Positions 18,195 to 27,301 of a stretch of 64,000 bases of DNA are shown here, one piece after another (the stretch's first letter is position 1; every line of letters begins with the position of its first letter). The position numbers were made by a program, and so were the translations under genes. The DNA is taken from contig JAVVSK010000004.1 of assembly GCA_036654235.1 (NCBI GenBank), forward strand, positions 79,215 to 143,214, in the 5' to 3' direction. The stretch is from JAVVSK01 sp036654235. Its GTDB lineage: Bacteria > Bacillota > Clostridia > Christensenellales > CAG-138. The notes under the pieces are model-generated. The model ran no database searches, was not told the origin of the DNA, and worked only from the letters and a program-made list of their open reading frames with translations.

Positions 18195-19604
18195 TTATTT
18201 TCCCCTTTTAATTTCCGCTATAGTTTCCTCAACATATGCGGGAGTTGTCTTAGTTTCTTCCGCAAGGAAAATTATATCCGCGGCTGTCGGTTTATTTTCG
18301 CCTATCATCGAAAGTCCCGTCTTTATTCGCGACGTTCTTAGGTGTTCCATGCTCGTTTCGCGCGCCTTAATCATGTTCGGGTGCGATGGGAAAATTATAC
18401 TTTTTCCCGGAACTTCGTCGTCCGGATTTCCGAAGCGAACGTCTATACCGTTATCTCTCGCAAAAGAAATTTGCGGGTTAATATGCTTTCCGGCACCAGT
18501 ATATTCGGTTTCCTGTACAACTATCGTCTTATCCGCATCCATTTGTTGCGATAGGGCGAAGGCCGCGGCTAGGGCTGTGTTCCCGGCCGGACCTTTTTCG
18601 AGCCCCTCAAGAGCCGCCAAAACCTCAGTTATATAGAACACTTCACCCTGATTAACCGTTACATATCTGTCCATATATCTAAGCGGTCTCGCGGCGCTCC
18701 GCGGAACATCCGACCTATCGGGGTTAATTGCGAACGGTATTCCGAAGCCGGTATGACTTGTCGTAAATGATTTTTTATTAAACTGTTCATCACTTGCCAT
18801 ATGAAGCCCGCGAAGGTTGACGCTCGCCGCTATTATATCGGTTTTACAACCCGCCTTTAAAAGTCCGCGCGCTGTCCCCGTAAGGTTTCCGCCTCCCGCA
18901 TTTGAACAAACGACAGCATCCGGTTCGCAACCTAAATTTGCTCTGAACTGCGTCGCTATTTCGTAGCCTAAAGACTCTATACCGGCTATTCCGAAAGCCG
19001 TATAAAGCGAAGCATTGAAATAATCGGTCTCCTCTAAGAGGCGAAGGAACATATAGAAAAGCTCGGGTCCTACGGTGAGTTGAATAACTTCAGCACCCAA
19101 CGCCTCGCATTTTCTCGCCTTTTCAATTATCTCGGGCTGACCCTTCCCGTGACTGTCAAAACATTCCTGAACCACTATGCATTTAAGACCCGCCATAGCG
19201 CAAACGGACGCTACCGCCGCGCCGTAGTTTCCGCTCGTCGCGCTTATCGCGCCTTTATAGCCCAGCTTTCTCGCCTGATAAACGGAAATTGCCGCGCGCC
19301 TTACCTTAAAGCTTCCCGATGGGTTCGCCGCCTCGTCTTTTATAAATATCCTAGCGCCCTTTCCCGCCGGAGCGCAAGCTCTCGCGAGAGCCGTTATATT
19401 TTTAAGCTCCATTATACGAGTATCGCCTATTGAAAAACTTTTTTGTATATTTATTATATCCTCTAGAGAATAGCCGGTATCCTTCATCATGCCTTCGTAA
19501 TCGAAAGCTATGCTGCCGCTCTCATATTTGTCATAGTCCATTCCGACGGCGCGCTTCATTATTTCGTTTTTTCTCGCCATAACCGCATCGTAAGTATTAT
19601 TCAT
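18195..19604 (-). CDS. ortB: 2-amino-4-oxopentanoate thiolase, beta subunit
   Basis: 469 residues. With OrtA it cleaves 2-amino-4-oxopentanoate with CoA to acetyl-CoA and alanine. It has a threonine-synthase-like PLP fold: the PLP lysine lies in NPSGSFKVRRAA, a glycine-rich phosphate site in SNAGGGNLTG, and a late GPAGNTALAAAFALSQ. Its start overlaps the ortA stop by four bases. Confidence 0.94.
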   Translation of the reverse strand: MNNTYDAVMARKNEIMKRAVGMDYDKYESGSIAFDYEGMMKDTGYSLEDIINIQKSFSIGDTRIMELKNITALARACAPAGKGARIFIKDEAANPSGSFKVRRAAISVYQARKLGYKGAISATSGNYGAAVASVCAMAGLKCIVVQECFDSHGKGQPEIIEKARKCEALGAEVIQLTVGPELFYMFLRLLEETDYFNASLYTAFGIAGIESLGYEIATQFRANLGCEPDAVVCSNAGGGNLTGTARGLLKAGCKTDIIAASVNLRGLHMASDEQFNKKSFTTSHTGFGIPFAINPDRSDVPRSAARPLRYMDRYVTVNQGEVFYITEVLAALEGLEKGPAGNTALAAAFALSQQMDADKTIVVQETEYTGAGKHINPQISFARDNGIDVRFGNPDDEVPGKSIIFPSHPNMIKARETSMEHLRTSRIKTGLSMIGENKPTAADIIFLAEETKTTPAYVEETIAEIKRGK

Positions 19605-19900
19605 TGCGCACCTCCAAAAACTATTTTTTTAACCGTATCTCCGATAACTAAAAGCTCGGGGATCAAGTTTCCGAAACTATGCGTATAATGTGGGCTTTCG
19701 TCGCAGACTTTTCCCGTTACGTTTCTTCCCGTTCTCGTTATTACGGTAGCCGTATCACCTATATCCGCAGCTTCCGTCAAAAAACCCTTTACCCACATTT
19801 CGAGGGGAACTTTATGCGTATCATCCGGAACTGCGGATGCGCGCGCGGCGCTCTCCAAAACAACGCTGTGTATAGTTACATAATCGTTTTTCTTTGCCAT
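19601..19900 (-). CDS. ortA: 2-amino-4-oxopentanoate thiolase, alpha subunit
   Basis: 99 residues, the usual length of OrtA. It contains VPLEMWVKGFL, a GDTATVITRTGR beta-rich segment and SPHYTHSFG, typical of the family. It is the small partner of OrtB. AAGGAG precedes the ATG; the gene overlaps ortB by four bases and follows ord after 11 bases. Confidence 0.92.
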   Translation of the reverse strand: MAKKNDYVTIHSVVLESAARASAVPDDTHKVPLEMWVKGFLTEAADIGDTATVITRTGRNVTGKVCDESPHYTHSFGNLIPELLVIGDTVKKIVFGGAQ

Positions 19901-19911
19901 AGTTATTCTCC

Positions 19912-20958
19912 TTATTTTTCTATATAATTTCTGAAATCCCCCATTATGGCGTGCGGAACGGGCATATTTATCATAGTTTTAAGTCCGGGTCGCGCGTTTA
20001 TAACATGAGGAATCATATTTACACACATGGCTATAGTTCCTATTCCCCCGTCGACCTCGGGACGAATTGCCATATTTACCGGAGGCTTACCCGATAGTTC
20101 TATATAGTCGCCGGTATGTGTACCTTCCATCTCCGGCTCTATCTGCTGCGGATGGTACATGTCGATTTTAACCTCGCCGTTTACGTAGCCCTGCCCCGTC
20201 ATATTAACTCCGGCTACATCGCCCGCTTTCGCGAATCCATATGGCGATTTTCTATCTACGTTCGTCACTATCGGCTGCATCTGTTGCTCAAACTTATCTA
20301 CGTTAAAACCTATAGCCTCCGCTATCATACCTACGGACTCTGAAAAGCCAACATGACCCGCAAGAGCTCCCGTTTTTAAGCCATCCTCAAATTCCTTTAC
20401 GCTTATACCTACGCCCTGTTCCTCCATAACGGCGGGTCCAAAAGGAGAAAGACTGTTGACTCTCCTACAAAGTACCTTATCAACATCCGTCATGCAGCCG
20501 CTTAGACATATAGCAAGAAGATCCATCATGAGTCCCGGATTTATCCCCGTCCCTAAAACGGTTACTCCGTTGGCTTTCGCGGCAATGTCTATTTTCTCGG
20601 CCAGTTCGGGGTTTTGAGCCTTAGGATAGCTCATCTCTTCCGCCGTGCTTACTACATTTACGCCTTTTTCGATTATTCTTATAATTTTATCGTATGCTTT
20701 TTTTGTAAAGCTATCCGTCGCAAGAACGCATATATCACAGGAGCCTTTTTTAACGACTTCATCAATATTCGCATTCACAATAACGTCATCCCGCCCGTCG
20801 CGCTCTACGTTTAAAAGCTCAAATATGCTTTTATTTACTCTATCCGCCCTCATATCGCAAACGCCGGTAATCGTTACGCCTTTTTTCCCGAGCAATACCT
20901 TAACTATTCCAGATCCCATTGCGCCAAAGCCCCAAACAGCTACTCTTACATTTTCCAT
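19912..20958 (-). CDS. ord: 2,4-diaminopentanoate dehydrogenase
   Basis: About 348 residues. It deaminates (2R,4S)-2,4-diaminopentanoate to 2-amino-4-oxopentanoate, reducing NAD(P). An N-terminal Rossmann fold carries VAVWGFGAMGSGIVKVL, followed by CVLATDSF and GTGINPGLMMDLL, as in the dihydrodipicolinate-reductase-like family. Two in-frame ATGs exist at 20964 and 20958; the second is preferred because the AGGAGA ribosome site is 8 rather than 2 bases away. First gene of the ornithine operon. Confidence 0.93.
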   Translation of the reverse strand: MENVRVAVWGFGAMGSGIVKVLLGKKGVTITGVCDMRADRVNKSIFELLNVERDGRDDVIVNANIDEVVKKGSCDICVLATDSFTKKAYDKIIRIIEKGVNVVSTAEEMSYPKAQNPELAEKIDIAAKANGVTVLGTGINPGLMMDLLAICLSGCMTDVDKVLCRRVNSLSPFGPAVMEEQGVGISVKEFEDGLKTGALAGHVGFSESVGMIAEAIGFNVDKFEQQMQPIVTNVDRKSPYGFAKAGDVAGVNMTGQGYVNGEVKIDMYHPQQIEPEMEGTHTGDYIELSGKPPVNMAIRPEVDGGIGTIAMCVNMIPHVINARPGLKTMINMPVPHAIMGDFRNYIEK

Positions 20959-20990
20959 TGCCATTGTCTCCTAAAAAAATTGTTCTTATA

Positions 20991-21050
20991 ATTATAACAT
21001 ATCTTTTGTTTTTTTGCAGTGCGCTTTGGCATATTTTCACGCAAACTGCA
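20991..21050 (-). promoter_or_regulatory. Probable promoter and operator of the ornithine operon
   Basis: On the minus strand a TATAAT (20991-20996) is preceded 17 bases upstream by a weak -35 (CTGCAA). A dyad with arms TGCAGT (21015-21020) and ACTGCA (21045-21050) overlaps and extends upstream of the -35, a position suited to a regulator. No known operator was recognised. Confidence 0.4.
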
Positions 21051-21109
21051 TGAAGCGGTTTTCGCAACAGAGTGCATAACCCATAGAATTTTTAAATCTT
21101 CCACAAATC

Positions 21110-21513
21110 AAATTCTTTACATATGTTTTTTTCATTATTGATACCTATGCTAGAATCTTTTTCTAAACACAAAAGCTTACTACTAACCTCAAATAGCTTC
21201 AAAATATTAAGTCTCTATTTTCGAATAATATTTAAGCTGTAAGTCGTCTGCTTTTCAATATTGCGATTTTCGCCCTCGCGAAAAGTCATATCTAAATGCC
21301 AATGATAACTTCCCACTGTCCAATGACCACGAAGCGCCCTCGCGATTTCTTTCGCATTAAACGGTAAAGTGCCGATAAAATATAGTTTTTCTATGGTTTT
21401 TTTGCCGTCTTTAACGATCGTATTGTGCATCATACCAGATGTCCAGCAATTCGTGAATAGCTGTTATTTTGTTGGATTTTTAATCAATACGCTTCTGACC
21501 TAACCAAACCCGC
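21110..21513 (-). pseudogene. Decayed ISAs1-family transposase
   Basis: On the minus strand a translated stretch reads LGQKRID, stop, then KSNKITAIHELLDI, closely matching the GQKxxDEKSNEITAIPELLDL motif of ISAs1 transposases. It jumps, with the DDE core deleted, to the C-terminal motif region (KLYFIGTLPFNAKEIARALR, GHWTVGSYHWHLDMTFREG). A further in-frame stop follows NIIRK, and a weakly similar tail may continue to about 21110. Two stops and an internal deletion show it is dead. No terminal inverted repeats or target duplication were recognised. Confidence 0.75.
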
Positions 21514-21712
21514 TATCATATACCGCGCTCACATCAAGATATTTCAGTCATTCTTCCTTCTTGATTTATTATTTTTCTGTTTTTTGTTTATATTTTGTTT
21601 ACTCGTTTGCTTGGCGTGTAAAAAATGTCGAGAATATATAGCTAATTGTCGATAGCTGTGCTATAATAAAGAAAACAAACGAATAAAAAAGAGGAGCAAA
21701 AAAAAAAGAAAC
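21514..21712. other. Intergenic region and promoter upstream of pta
   Basis: A TATAAT at 21662-21667 lies about 45 bases before pta, without a recognisable -35 at 17 bases. Two TGTCGA-type sequences lie upstream: TGTCGAG at about 21626 and TTGTCGAT at 21646-21653, each one base off the Spo0A box. They may be chance in AT-rich DNA. Confidence 0.35.
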
Positions 21713-22705
21713 ATGTCTGTAATCGACGCCATAGTCGCTAAAGCGAAAGCAAACAAAAAACATATTCTCTTGCCCGAAGGTAATGAAGAGCGCACTATAA
21801 AAGCCGCTGAAATTATCACAAAAGAAGGCGTAGCAAACGTTACTCTCTTTGGAAATATTGACGAAATAAACGCCAAAGCAAAAAAACTATCAGTAAATTT
21901 AAACGGCATAGGTTTAATAGACCCAAATAAAGATTCAAAACTCAAAAATTATGTTGAAAAATTTTATGAGCTTAGAAAAGCGAAGGGCATAACCCCCGAA
22001 AAAGCGGATATTCAAATGAGAGATCCGCTATTTTTTGCCTGCATGATGCTAAAGGAAGGCTTAGGGGACGGCATGGTTGCCGGAGCTATAAACACAACGG
22101 GAAATACGCTTCGCCCCGGACTCCAAATTGTAAAACAAGCGAAAGGTATTTCAACCGTTTCGAGCTGCTTTATTATGGAAGTACCTAATAAAGCTTATGG
22201 ACAGGACGGAGTTTTGGTATTTGCCGATTGCGCCGTTAACCCTATGCCTACTTCGGAACAACTTGCCGATATCGCTATATCTTCAGCAAGCACCGCGCGC
22301 CATCTTTGCGCGATAGATCCGAAAGTCGCTATGCTTTCGTTTTCAACGAAGGGAAGCGCTTCTCATGAGGTAGTAGATAAGGTTCGAAACGCGACCGAGC
22401 TTATTCATTCGCTTGCTCCCGATCTTTCCTGCGACGGAGAACTTCAAGCCGACGCGGCTCTCGTTTCATCAGTCGGCGCGCTTAAATGCCCAAACAGTAC
22501 CGTTGCCGGTCATGCTAATATACTTGTTTTCCCTGATTTACAGGCGGGCAATATTGGCTATAAATTAGTTCAGAGACTTGCCGGAGCAACCGCGCTCGGT
22601 CCAATTTGTCAGGGATTTGCGAAGCCAATAAACGATTTATCGCGTGGATGCAGCATTGAGGATATTGTATCCGTAGTCGCCATAACTGCGGTTCAATCTA
22701 TGTGA
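21713..22705 (+). CDS. pta: Phosphate acetyltransferase
   Basis: 330 residues, the single-domain form. It converts acetyl-CoA and phosphate to acetyl-phosphate. Motifs include HILLPEGNEERTIKAAE, GDGMVAGAINTTGNTLRPGLQ, MLSFSTKGSA and the late FPDLQAGNIGYKLVQRLAGA. With AckA 12 bases downstream it yields ATP from the acetyl-CoA that OrtAB would release. The ATG is separated from GAGGAG by 16 bases, mostly an A tract, which is unusually far; no alternative in-frame start is visible. Confidence 0.95.
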   Translation: MSVIDAIVAKAKANKKHILLPEGNEERTIKAAEIITKEGVANVTLFGNIDEINAKAKKLSVNLNGIGLIDPNKDSKLKNYVEKFYELRKAKGITPEKADIQMRDPLFFACMMLKEGLGDGMVAGAINTTGNTLRPGLQIVKQAKGISTVSSCFIMEVPNKAYGQDGVLVFADCAVNPMPTSEQLADIAISSASTARHLCAIDPKVAMLSFSTKGSASHEVVDKVRNATELIHSLAPDLSCDGELQADAALVSSVGALKCPNSTVAGHANILVFPDLQAGNIGYKLVQRLAGATALGPICQGFAKPINDLSRGCSIEDIVSVVAITAVQSM

Positions 22706-22717
22706 GGTGGTAAAATT

Positions 22718-23911
22718 ATGAAAGTTTTAATTATAAATGCCGGTAGCTCGTCTCTAAAATACCAACTTATGGACTCCAAAACGAATGACGTTATAGCGAA
22801 AGGTCTTTGCGAAAGAATCGGAATGAACGGCTCAGTTATAAGCTATAAGTCAAATACGGGAAAGAGCTTCAAAAAAGAATCCGAAATGAATGATCATACG
22901 GATGCCGTAAAATTAGTTTTAGATGCTCTCGTTAATAAAGAATCGGGCGTATTAAAATCCATGGATGAGATAGATGCCGTAGGGCATAGAGTTGTTCATG
23001 GTGGGGAGCTCTTTAATTCCTCTGTATTAATTACCGATGAAGTTATAAAGGCAATTGAGAAGCTTTCGGAGCTTGCCCCGCTACATAACCCCGCTAATAT
23101 AATGGGGATTCTTGCAACTAAGAAAATAATGAAAGATAAGCCTATGGTTGCCGTTTTTGATACGGCATTCCATCAGACAATGCCTAAAGAGGCGTTTTTA
23201 TACGGAGTTCCTTACGAAGCCTATACCGATTATAAAGTTAGAAGATATGGATTCCACGGCACTTCGCATTTTTACGTTTCGCGCCGCGCAATTGAAATTT
23301 TAGGAAATAATAATGCGAAGATAATAACATGTCACTTAGGGAACGGATCTAGCATAACGGCGGTAAACGCCGGAAAATCTATCGATACAAGTATGGGATT
23401 TACTCCTCTCGAGGGTGTCGTAATGGGGACTCGTTGCGGAGATATGGATCCCGCCGTCGTAACTTATCTTATGAATAAGCTCGATCTTGATCCAAAGGGC
23501 ATGGATGCATATATGAATAAAAACAGCGGTGCATACGGAATAAGCGGCGTTTCAAACGATTTCCGTGACCTCGCCGCCGCCGCCGCTTCCGGAAACGAGA
23601 GAGCTGAAATTGCTCTATCAATGTTCGCTTATCGTGTAAAAAAATATATAGGCTCATATGCCGCCGCTATGAACGGAGTCGACGCTATCGTATTTACGGC
23701 GGGTATCGGCGAAAACGATGCGGGAACGCGCGCACGTATACTAACGGACATGGATTATTTAGGGATTGACGTTGACTTCGACCGTAACGAAAGTTGTCCC
23801 CGCGGTGAAGAAATTGAAATAAGCAAGCCCGGAAGCCGCGTAAAAGTCTTTGTTATACCTACTGATGAAGAAAAAGTTATTGCTCAGGATACTGTTCGCC
23901 TTTGTAAGTAA
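22718..23911 (+). CDS. ackA: Acetate kinase
   Basis: 397 residues. It makes ATP and acetate from acetyl-phosphate. Family signatures are VLIINAGSSSLKYQL at the N-terminus, the central HLGNGSSITAV and GFTPLEGVVMGTR, and late FTAGIGEN. Second gene of pta-ackA, followed by a strong terminator. Confidence 0.97.
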   Translation: MKVLIINAGSSSLKYQLMDSKTNDVIAKGLCERIGMNGSVISYKSNTGKSFKKESEMNDHTDAVKLVLDALVNKESGVLKSMDEIDAVGHRVVHGGELFNSSVLITDEVIKAIEKLSELAPLHNPANIMGILATKKIMKDKPMVAVFDTAFHQTMPKEAFLYGVPYEAYTDYKVRRYGFHGTSHFYVSRRAIEILGNNNAKIITCHLGNGSSITAVNAGKSIDTSMGFTPLEGVVMGTRCGDMDPAVVTYLMNKLDLDPKGMDAYMNKNSGAYGISGVSNDFRDLAAAAASGNERAEIALSMFAYRVKKYIGSYAAAMNGVDAIVFTAGIGENDAGTRARILTDMDYLGIDVDFDRNESCPRGEEIEISKPGSRVKVFVIPTDEEKVIAQDTVRLCK

Positions 23912-23927
23912 TTTACTGTTTTTTTAT

Positions 23928-23968
23928 AAAAGGCCGAAGCGCAAATTCTTTTGCGCTTCGGCCTTTTT
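23928..23968. terminator. Terminator after ackA
   Basis: A long near-perfect stem (AAAAGGCCGAAGCGCAAA with its complement TTTGCGCTTCGGCCTTTT) around a short loop ends in a T run. It lies between convergent genes and can act in both directions. Confidence 0.85.
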
Positions 23969-23988
23969 AATGTTCAATAAAAAAATCG

Positions 23989-24456
23989 TCAATCTTTATG
24001 TTCACATTCGCCGGAAAGATCTATTTCGGAAGTTAAAAGCTGCATAGGTGTAAGCGAGAAAGAGCACCATGTAAAGGGTCGTCCGCACTCTTTAAACCCG
24101 AATTTCGTTAAAAGCGGGCGCTCGAAGTCCATAGCGGTCGTCGTTACAAACTTTCCCGAAAGCGATTTTGCTTTATAAAGTAAAAGACGCAATACAAGAT
24201 CGTCATAGCCCATTCCCTCATATCTTTCGCGAACGGCTATGCGCCCTATACGCGTATTATTGTCAAACGGGAACATCCGCGCCGTCGCTATAGGATCTCC
24301 ATCCTCGTAAGTCACCAACACATGCGCACTTATCGCGTCGAGATTATCAAACTCTAGCGATTCTTTTATTCCAAACCCATCTACAAAAACCTCATTGCGA
24401 ATCTGTTCTATAAGGGAAAAATCCGATTTTCCCAATTTCCATACCGCCTGATACAT
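23989..24456 (-). CDS. GNAT-family N-acetyltransferase
   Basis: About 155 residues with a GCN5-related fold: an IRNEVFVDGFG start resembling the ElaA/YjcF-like subgroup, then DPIATARMFP and the acetyl-CoA-binding stretch RIGRIAVRERYEGMGYDDLV. The substrate is unknown. The ATG at 24456 is chosen because AGGAGG lies 7 bases upstream; an in-frame ATG at 24480 has no ribosome site. Confidence 0.8.
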   Translation of the reverse strand: MYQAVWKLGKSDFSLIEQIRNEVFVDGFGIKESLEFDNLDAISAHVLVTYEDGDPIATARMFPFDNNTRIGRIAVRERYEGMGYDDLVLRLLLYKAKSLSGKFVTTTAMDFERPLLTKFGFKECGRPFTWCSFSLTPMQLLTSEIDLSGECEHKD

Positions 24457-24541
24457 ATCATCGCCTCCTAATAAAACCATATTATATCACTAACAACTAA
24501 AAGTAAAGCGCTACATAAGCATTCGACGCTCTCCGTCAAAA

Positions 24542-24578
24542 AAACACTCCCGTCTCTATAAAAGAAGCGGGAGTGTTT
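24542..24578 (-). terminator. Terminator of the cysS-orr-argF operon
   Basis: AAACACTCCCG (24542-24552) and CGGGAGTGTTT (24568-24578) form an eleven-base stem. On the minus strand it is followed by seven T residues. Confidence 0.85.
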
Positions 24579-24615
24579 AACATTCTATATGTATTATTGT
24601 AAAACCGCTTTTTTA

Positions 24616-25608
24616 TTATTGATTTCCGATAGTCGCAACCATGACTGCTTTTATAGTATGCATACGATTTTCCGCTTCGTCAAACGCCTTTGAGAACTTT
24701 GAACGGAAAACCTCGTCACTAACTTCCATCTCTTTTAAGCCATATTTATTGAAGGTATCAACGCCCACGTCCGTCTTAAGATCATGGAAAGAAGGTAGGC
24801 AATGTAAGAATATAACGTCCGGATTCTCGGTCATCTTCATCATATTCATATCAACGCGATACGGTTCGAGAAGCTTTATGCGTTCTTCGAATTGCGCTTC
24901 CTCACCCATTGAAACCCAAACATCCGTATAAACAGCATCGGCACCCTTAACGGAATGAATATCATCGGAAAACTCAATTGTAGCTCCCGTTTCTTTCGCA
25001 ACCTCGCGCATTTCTTTTACAAGCTTTTCATCGGGGAAAAGAGCCTTCGGCGCAATACCGACAAAGCTCATGCCCATCTTCGCCGCACCTATCATAAGTG
25101 AATTGCCCATATTGTTTCGCGCATCACCTACATAGACGAGTTTACATTTATTTAAAGGCTTATTTGCGTATTCTTCTATCGTCATTAAATCAGCTAAAAT
25201 CTGCGTCGGATGATATAGATCCGTAAGTCCGTTCCAAACTGGAACGCCGGAATATTGCGCTAAAATATCAACAGTCTCCTGTTTAAAGCCACGGAACTCT
25301 ATTCCATCATAGAATCTTCCGAGTACCTTCGCCGTATCCTCTAGCGACTCTTTTTTCCCCATTTGCGAATTTGAGAGGAAAGTTACCTGTGCGCCTTCAT
25401 CGTAGGCGGCAACTTCAAAGGCACAGCGCGTACGTGTCGATGTTTTTTCGAAAAGAAGGACGATATTCTTGCCCTTTAAAAGATCATTTTTGATTCCGGC
25501 GCGCTTTTTGCGCTTTAAATCATGCGCCAAATCCAACATGAAGCGGATTTCCTCCGGCGCAAAGTCCTTGAGTGTTAAAAGATTTCTTCCTTTTAGATTA
25601 ACCGGCAT
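24616..25608 (-). CDS. argF: Ornithine carbamoyltransferase
   Basis: 330 residues. It interconverts ornithine plus carbamoyl phosphate with citrulline. The carbamoyl-phosphate site is FEKTSTRTR, the HPTQ motif appears as YHPTQILAD, and the ornithine site as [10 protein letters not shown]. Its place 51 bases after an ornithine racemase in a fermenting organism suggests the catabolic direction (ArcB role), releasing ornithine from citrulline. No arginine deiminase or carbamate kinase is in the window, so the direction is inferred. Confidence 0.93.
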   Translation of the reverse strand: MPVNLKGRNLLTLKDFAPEEIRFMLDLAHDLKRKKRAGIKNDLLKGKNIVLLFEKTSTRTRCAFEVAAYDEGAQVTFLSNSQMGKKESLEDTAKVLGRFYDGIEFRGFKQETVDILAQYSGVPVWNGLTDLYHPTQILADLMTIEEYANKPLNKCKLVYVGDARNNMGNSLMIGAAKMGMSFVGIAPKALFPDEKLVKEMREVAKETGATIEFSDDIHSVKGADAVYTDVWVSMGEEAQFEERIKLLEPYRVDMNMMKMTENPDVIFLHCLPSFHDLKTDVGVDTFNKYGLKEMEVSDEVFRSKFSKAFDEAENRMHTIKAVMVATIGNQ

Positions 25609-25659
25609 TTTTATGTTTCTCCTTGCGATGTACTTATAATAGAAACGCCTTTTATAGCG

Positions 25660-26736
25660 TTACTTTACATATGTTTTTTTTACGTACTGGCTAGTCATTG
25701 CGCGAAGCAGTGCTCCGTAATTTGGAATAAAGCTGAGCACCATACCCGTTTTTAACTTCGGCGTGTCGTTCAAATTAACGATAAGATGATCCGAACTCGC
25801 CCCCTCTATTACGATATTTTCAAGCGGGGTAAGCCCCGTTTCGATTATATCCTGACGTCCTATAGCCAATATCCCGCGCTTCATCCTCCCCTTATCTACG
25901 AACGCAACGGGTTCGCCAAAAGCGTTTAAAGACGAAGTCCCGATAGGTACGCTTGGCTTTTCATATACCTCTACCAGCTCCGCCTCCAATAATACAGCAT
26001 CTTCATATAGCCCGTCAATATGTGTCGAATAAGCGGTATCCTTTCCTAAGGCATATGACTCGCCGAGACGTAAATTATTTATGCCGATGGGGAGATTTCC
26101 CGCCTGCATAAACTCTACCGCGCTTGAATTTCCTCCGGATACCATAGGGATTTTAATGGAAAACTCATTCTCCAAAAAAAGCTTTATATTTAAAAGCGCG
26201 TTCATATTGCTTTCGTCCGGCAAAACTCCACCAAAGCAGGTTACATTAGTTCCTATTCCAAAAAGTTCAAGACTGTCAAATTTAAAAATCGCTCTCGCGG
26301 TATCACGTATTAACTCTAAATCGTAAAACGGGATACCCTCTCTTAGATCTCCGACATCTATCATAAGAACGACCTTATGCTTATTTTTTAATTTTTCAAC
26401 CGCCGCGATTTTACCCAACATAGATATCGTACTAAAATCGCTATGACATGAAATTTCGGCGTTTTTAACGACGCGCTCCAACTCACTTTGCATAGCGACT
26501 CTAAGGAGCATCCGATCGTGCTCTCTCCTACCAATATGCTCGAGATTTTCGATTCGAGAGTCAGAAAGGTAGGCTATATCGGTGCTGTCCAACATTGAAA
26601 CGACCTCATCATCGGCGCAGAATACCTTAGTCACTGCCGCTATTGAAACCCCGAATTTTTTACCCATTCGGACGAGAGCCTCTATATTATGCTTCAACTT
26701 TTTTATATTTATTATAATTCTCGGATATTTCGTCAT
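25660..26736 (-). CDS. orr: Ornithine racemase (alanine-racemase N-terminal fold)
   Basis: 358 residues, a PLP-dependent racemase of the alanine-racemase-like barrel family. The PLP lysine is in AAVTKVFCAD, followed by IAYLSDSRIENL, and there are late NLRLGESYALGKD and VIEGASSDHLIVN stretches as in clostridial Orr. It would make D-ornithine for OraSE. Adjacent argF and the separate ora/ort operon support the assignment over alanine racemase. The start overlaps the upstream membrane-protein gene by four bases. Confidence 0.85.
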   Translation of the reverse strand: MTKYPRIIINIKKLKHNIEALVRMGKKFGVSIAAVTKVFCADDEVVSMLDSTDIAYLSDSRIENLEHIGRREHDRMLLRVAMQSELERVVKNAEISCHSDFSTISMLGKIAAVEKLKNKHKVVLMIDVGDLREGIPFYDLELIRDTARAIFKFDSLELFGIGTNVTCFGGVLPDESNMNALLNIKLFLENEFSIKIPMVSGGNSSAVEFMQAGNLPIGINNLRLGESYALGKDTAYSTHIDGLYEDAVLLEAELVEVYEKPSVPIGTSSLNAFGEPVAFVDKGRMKRGILAIGRQDIIETGLTPLENIVIEGASSDHLIVNLNDTPKLKTGMVLSFIPNYGALLRAMTSQYVKKTYVK

Positions 26737-27299
26737 TTCCCGGATTTATCTCCGTCCGTATCGTTAAAGTCAAATCTTGGGTCATATGGCTTATCGACTA
26801 TCTCAACCTTTTCGCTATCCTCGCCAAAGTCGAACCTAGGGTCAATATTAGATGTTCCTTCCGGTCTTTTCGCTTGTGGAGGTGCATTTTTCTTTTGACG
26901 ATCTGTCATTAACATATTGAAAATAAACATCCCCAAAACGCCGCCGAGAGAAATATACCATAATACGTTCGACGCTATGGTGAGGACAGTTTGCGGATAT
27001 TTTATAGTTTCATAAAGAGTAGAGGGAAGCGCAAATATTTTATGGAATGCAAATACGCTAAAAAGTTCCTTCGCCCATTTATACTGTTCTATATAACTTA
27101 AAACCGAACAGACGCAAAACGCTAAAAATATAGGCGCAAGTATAAAGCAAAGAGTACGCATAACTTTAAGAAAAAGCTCTTTTTTACCCTCTTTAATAAA
27201 CTCATTTTCAAATATTCTGCCTTTTTTCCTAATAGCAGCAACAAGTAGGTATATTCCAGCAAAGAGCATGAATGCTCCGATAATAATAGTAACGTTCAT
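26733..27299 (-). CDS. Uncharacterised membrane protein with a repeated DPRFDF tail
   Basis: 188 residues with three or four hydrophobic segments (near 5-22, 47-70, 80-100 and 108-130) and an acidic, presumably cytoplasmic tail from about 135. The tail contains DPRFDFGEDSEK and then DPRFDFNDTDG, about 20 residues apart, each looking like a short binding peptide. I do not recognise the family. It is locked into the operon: two bases after cysS and overlapping orr by four bases. Confidence 0.7.
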   Translation of the reverse strand: MNVTIIIGAFMLFAGIYLLVAAIRKKGRIFENEFIKEGKKELFLKVMRTLCFILAPIFLAFCVCSVLSYIEQYKWAKELFSVFAFHKIFALPSTLYETIKYPQTVLTIASNVLWYISLGGVLGMFIFNMLMTDRQKKNAPPQAKRPEGTSNIDPRFDFGEDSEKVEIVDKPYDPRFDFNDTDGDKSGK

Positions 27300-27301
27300 A
27301 A

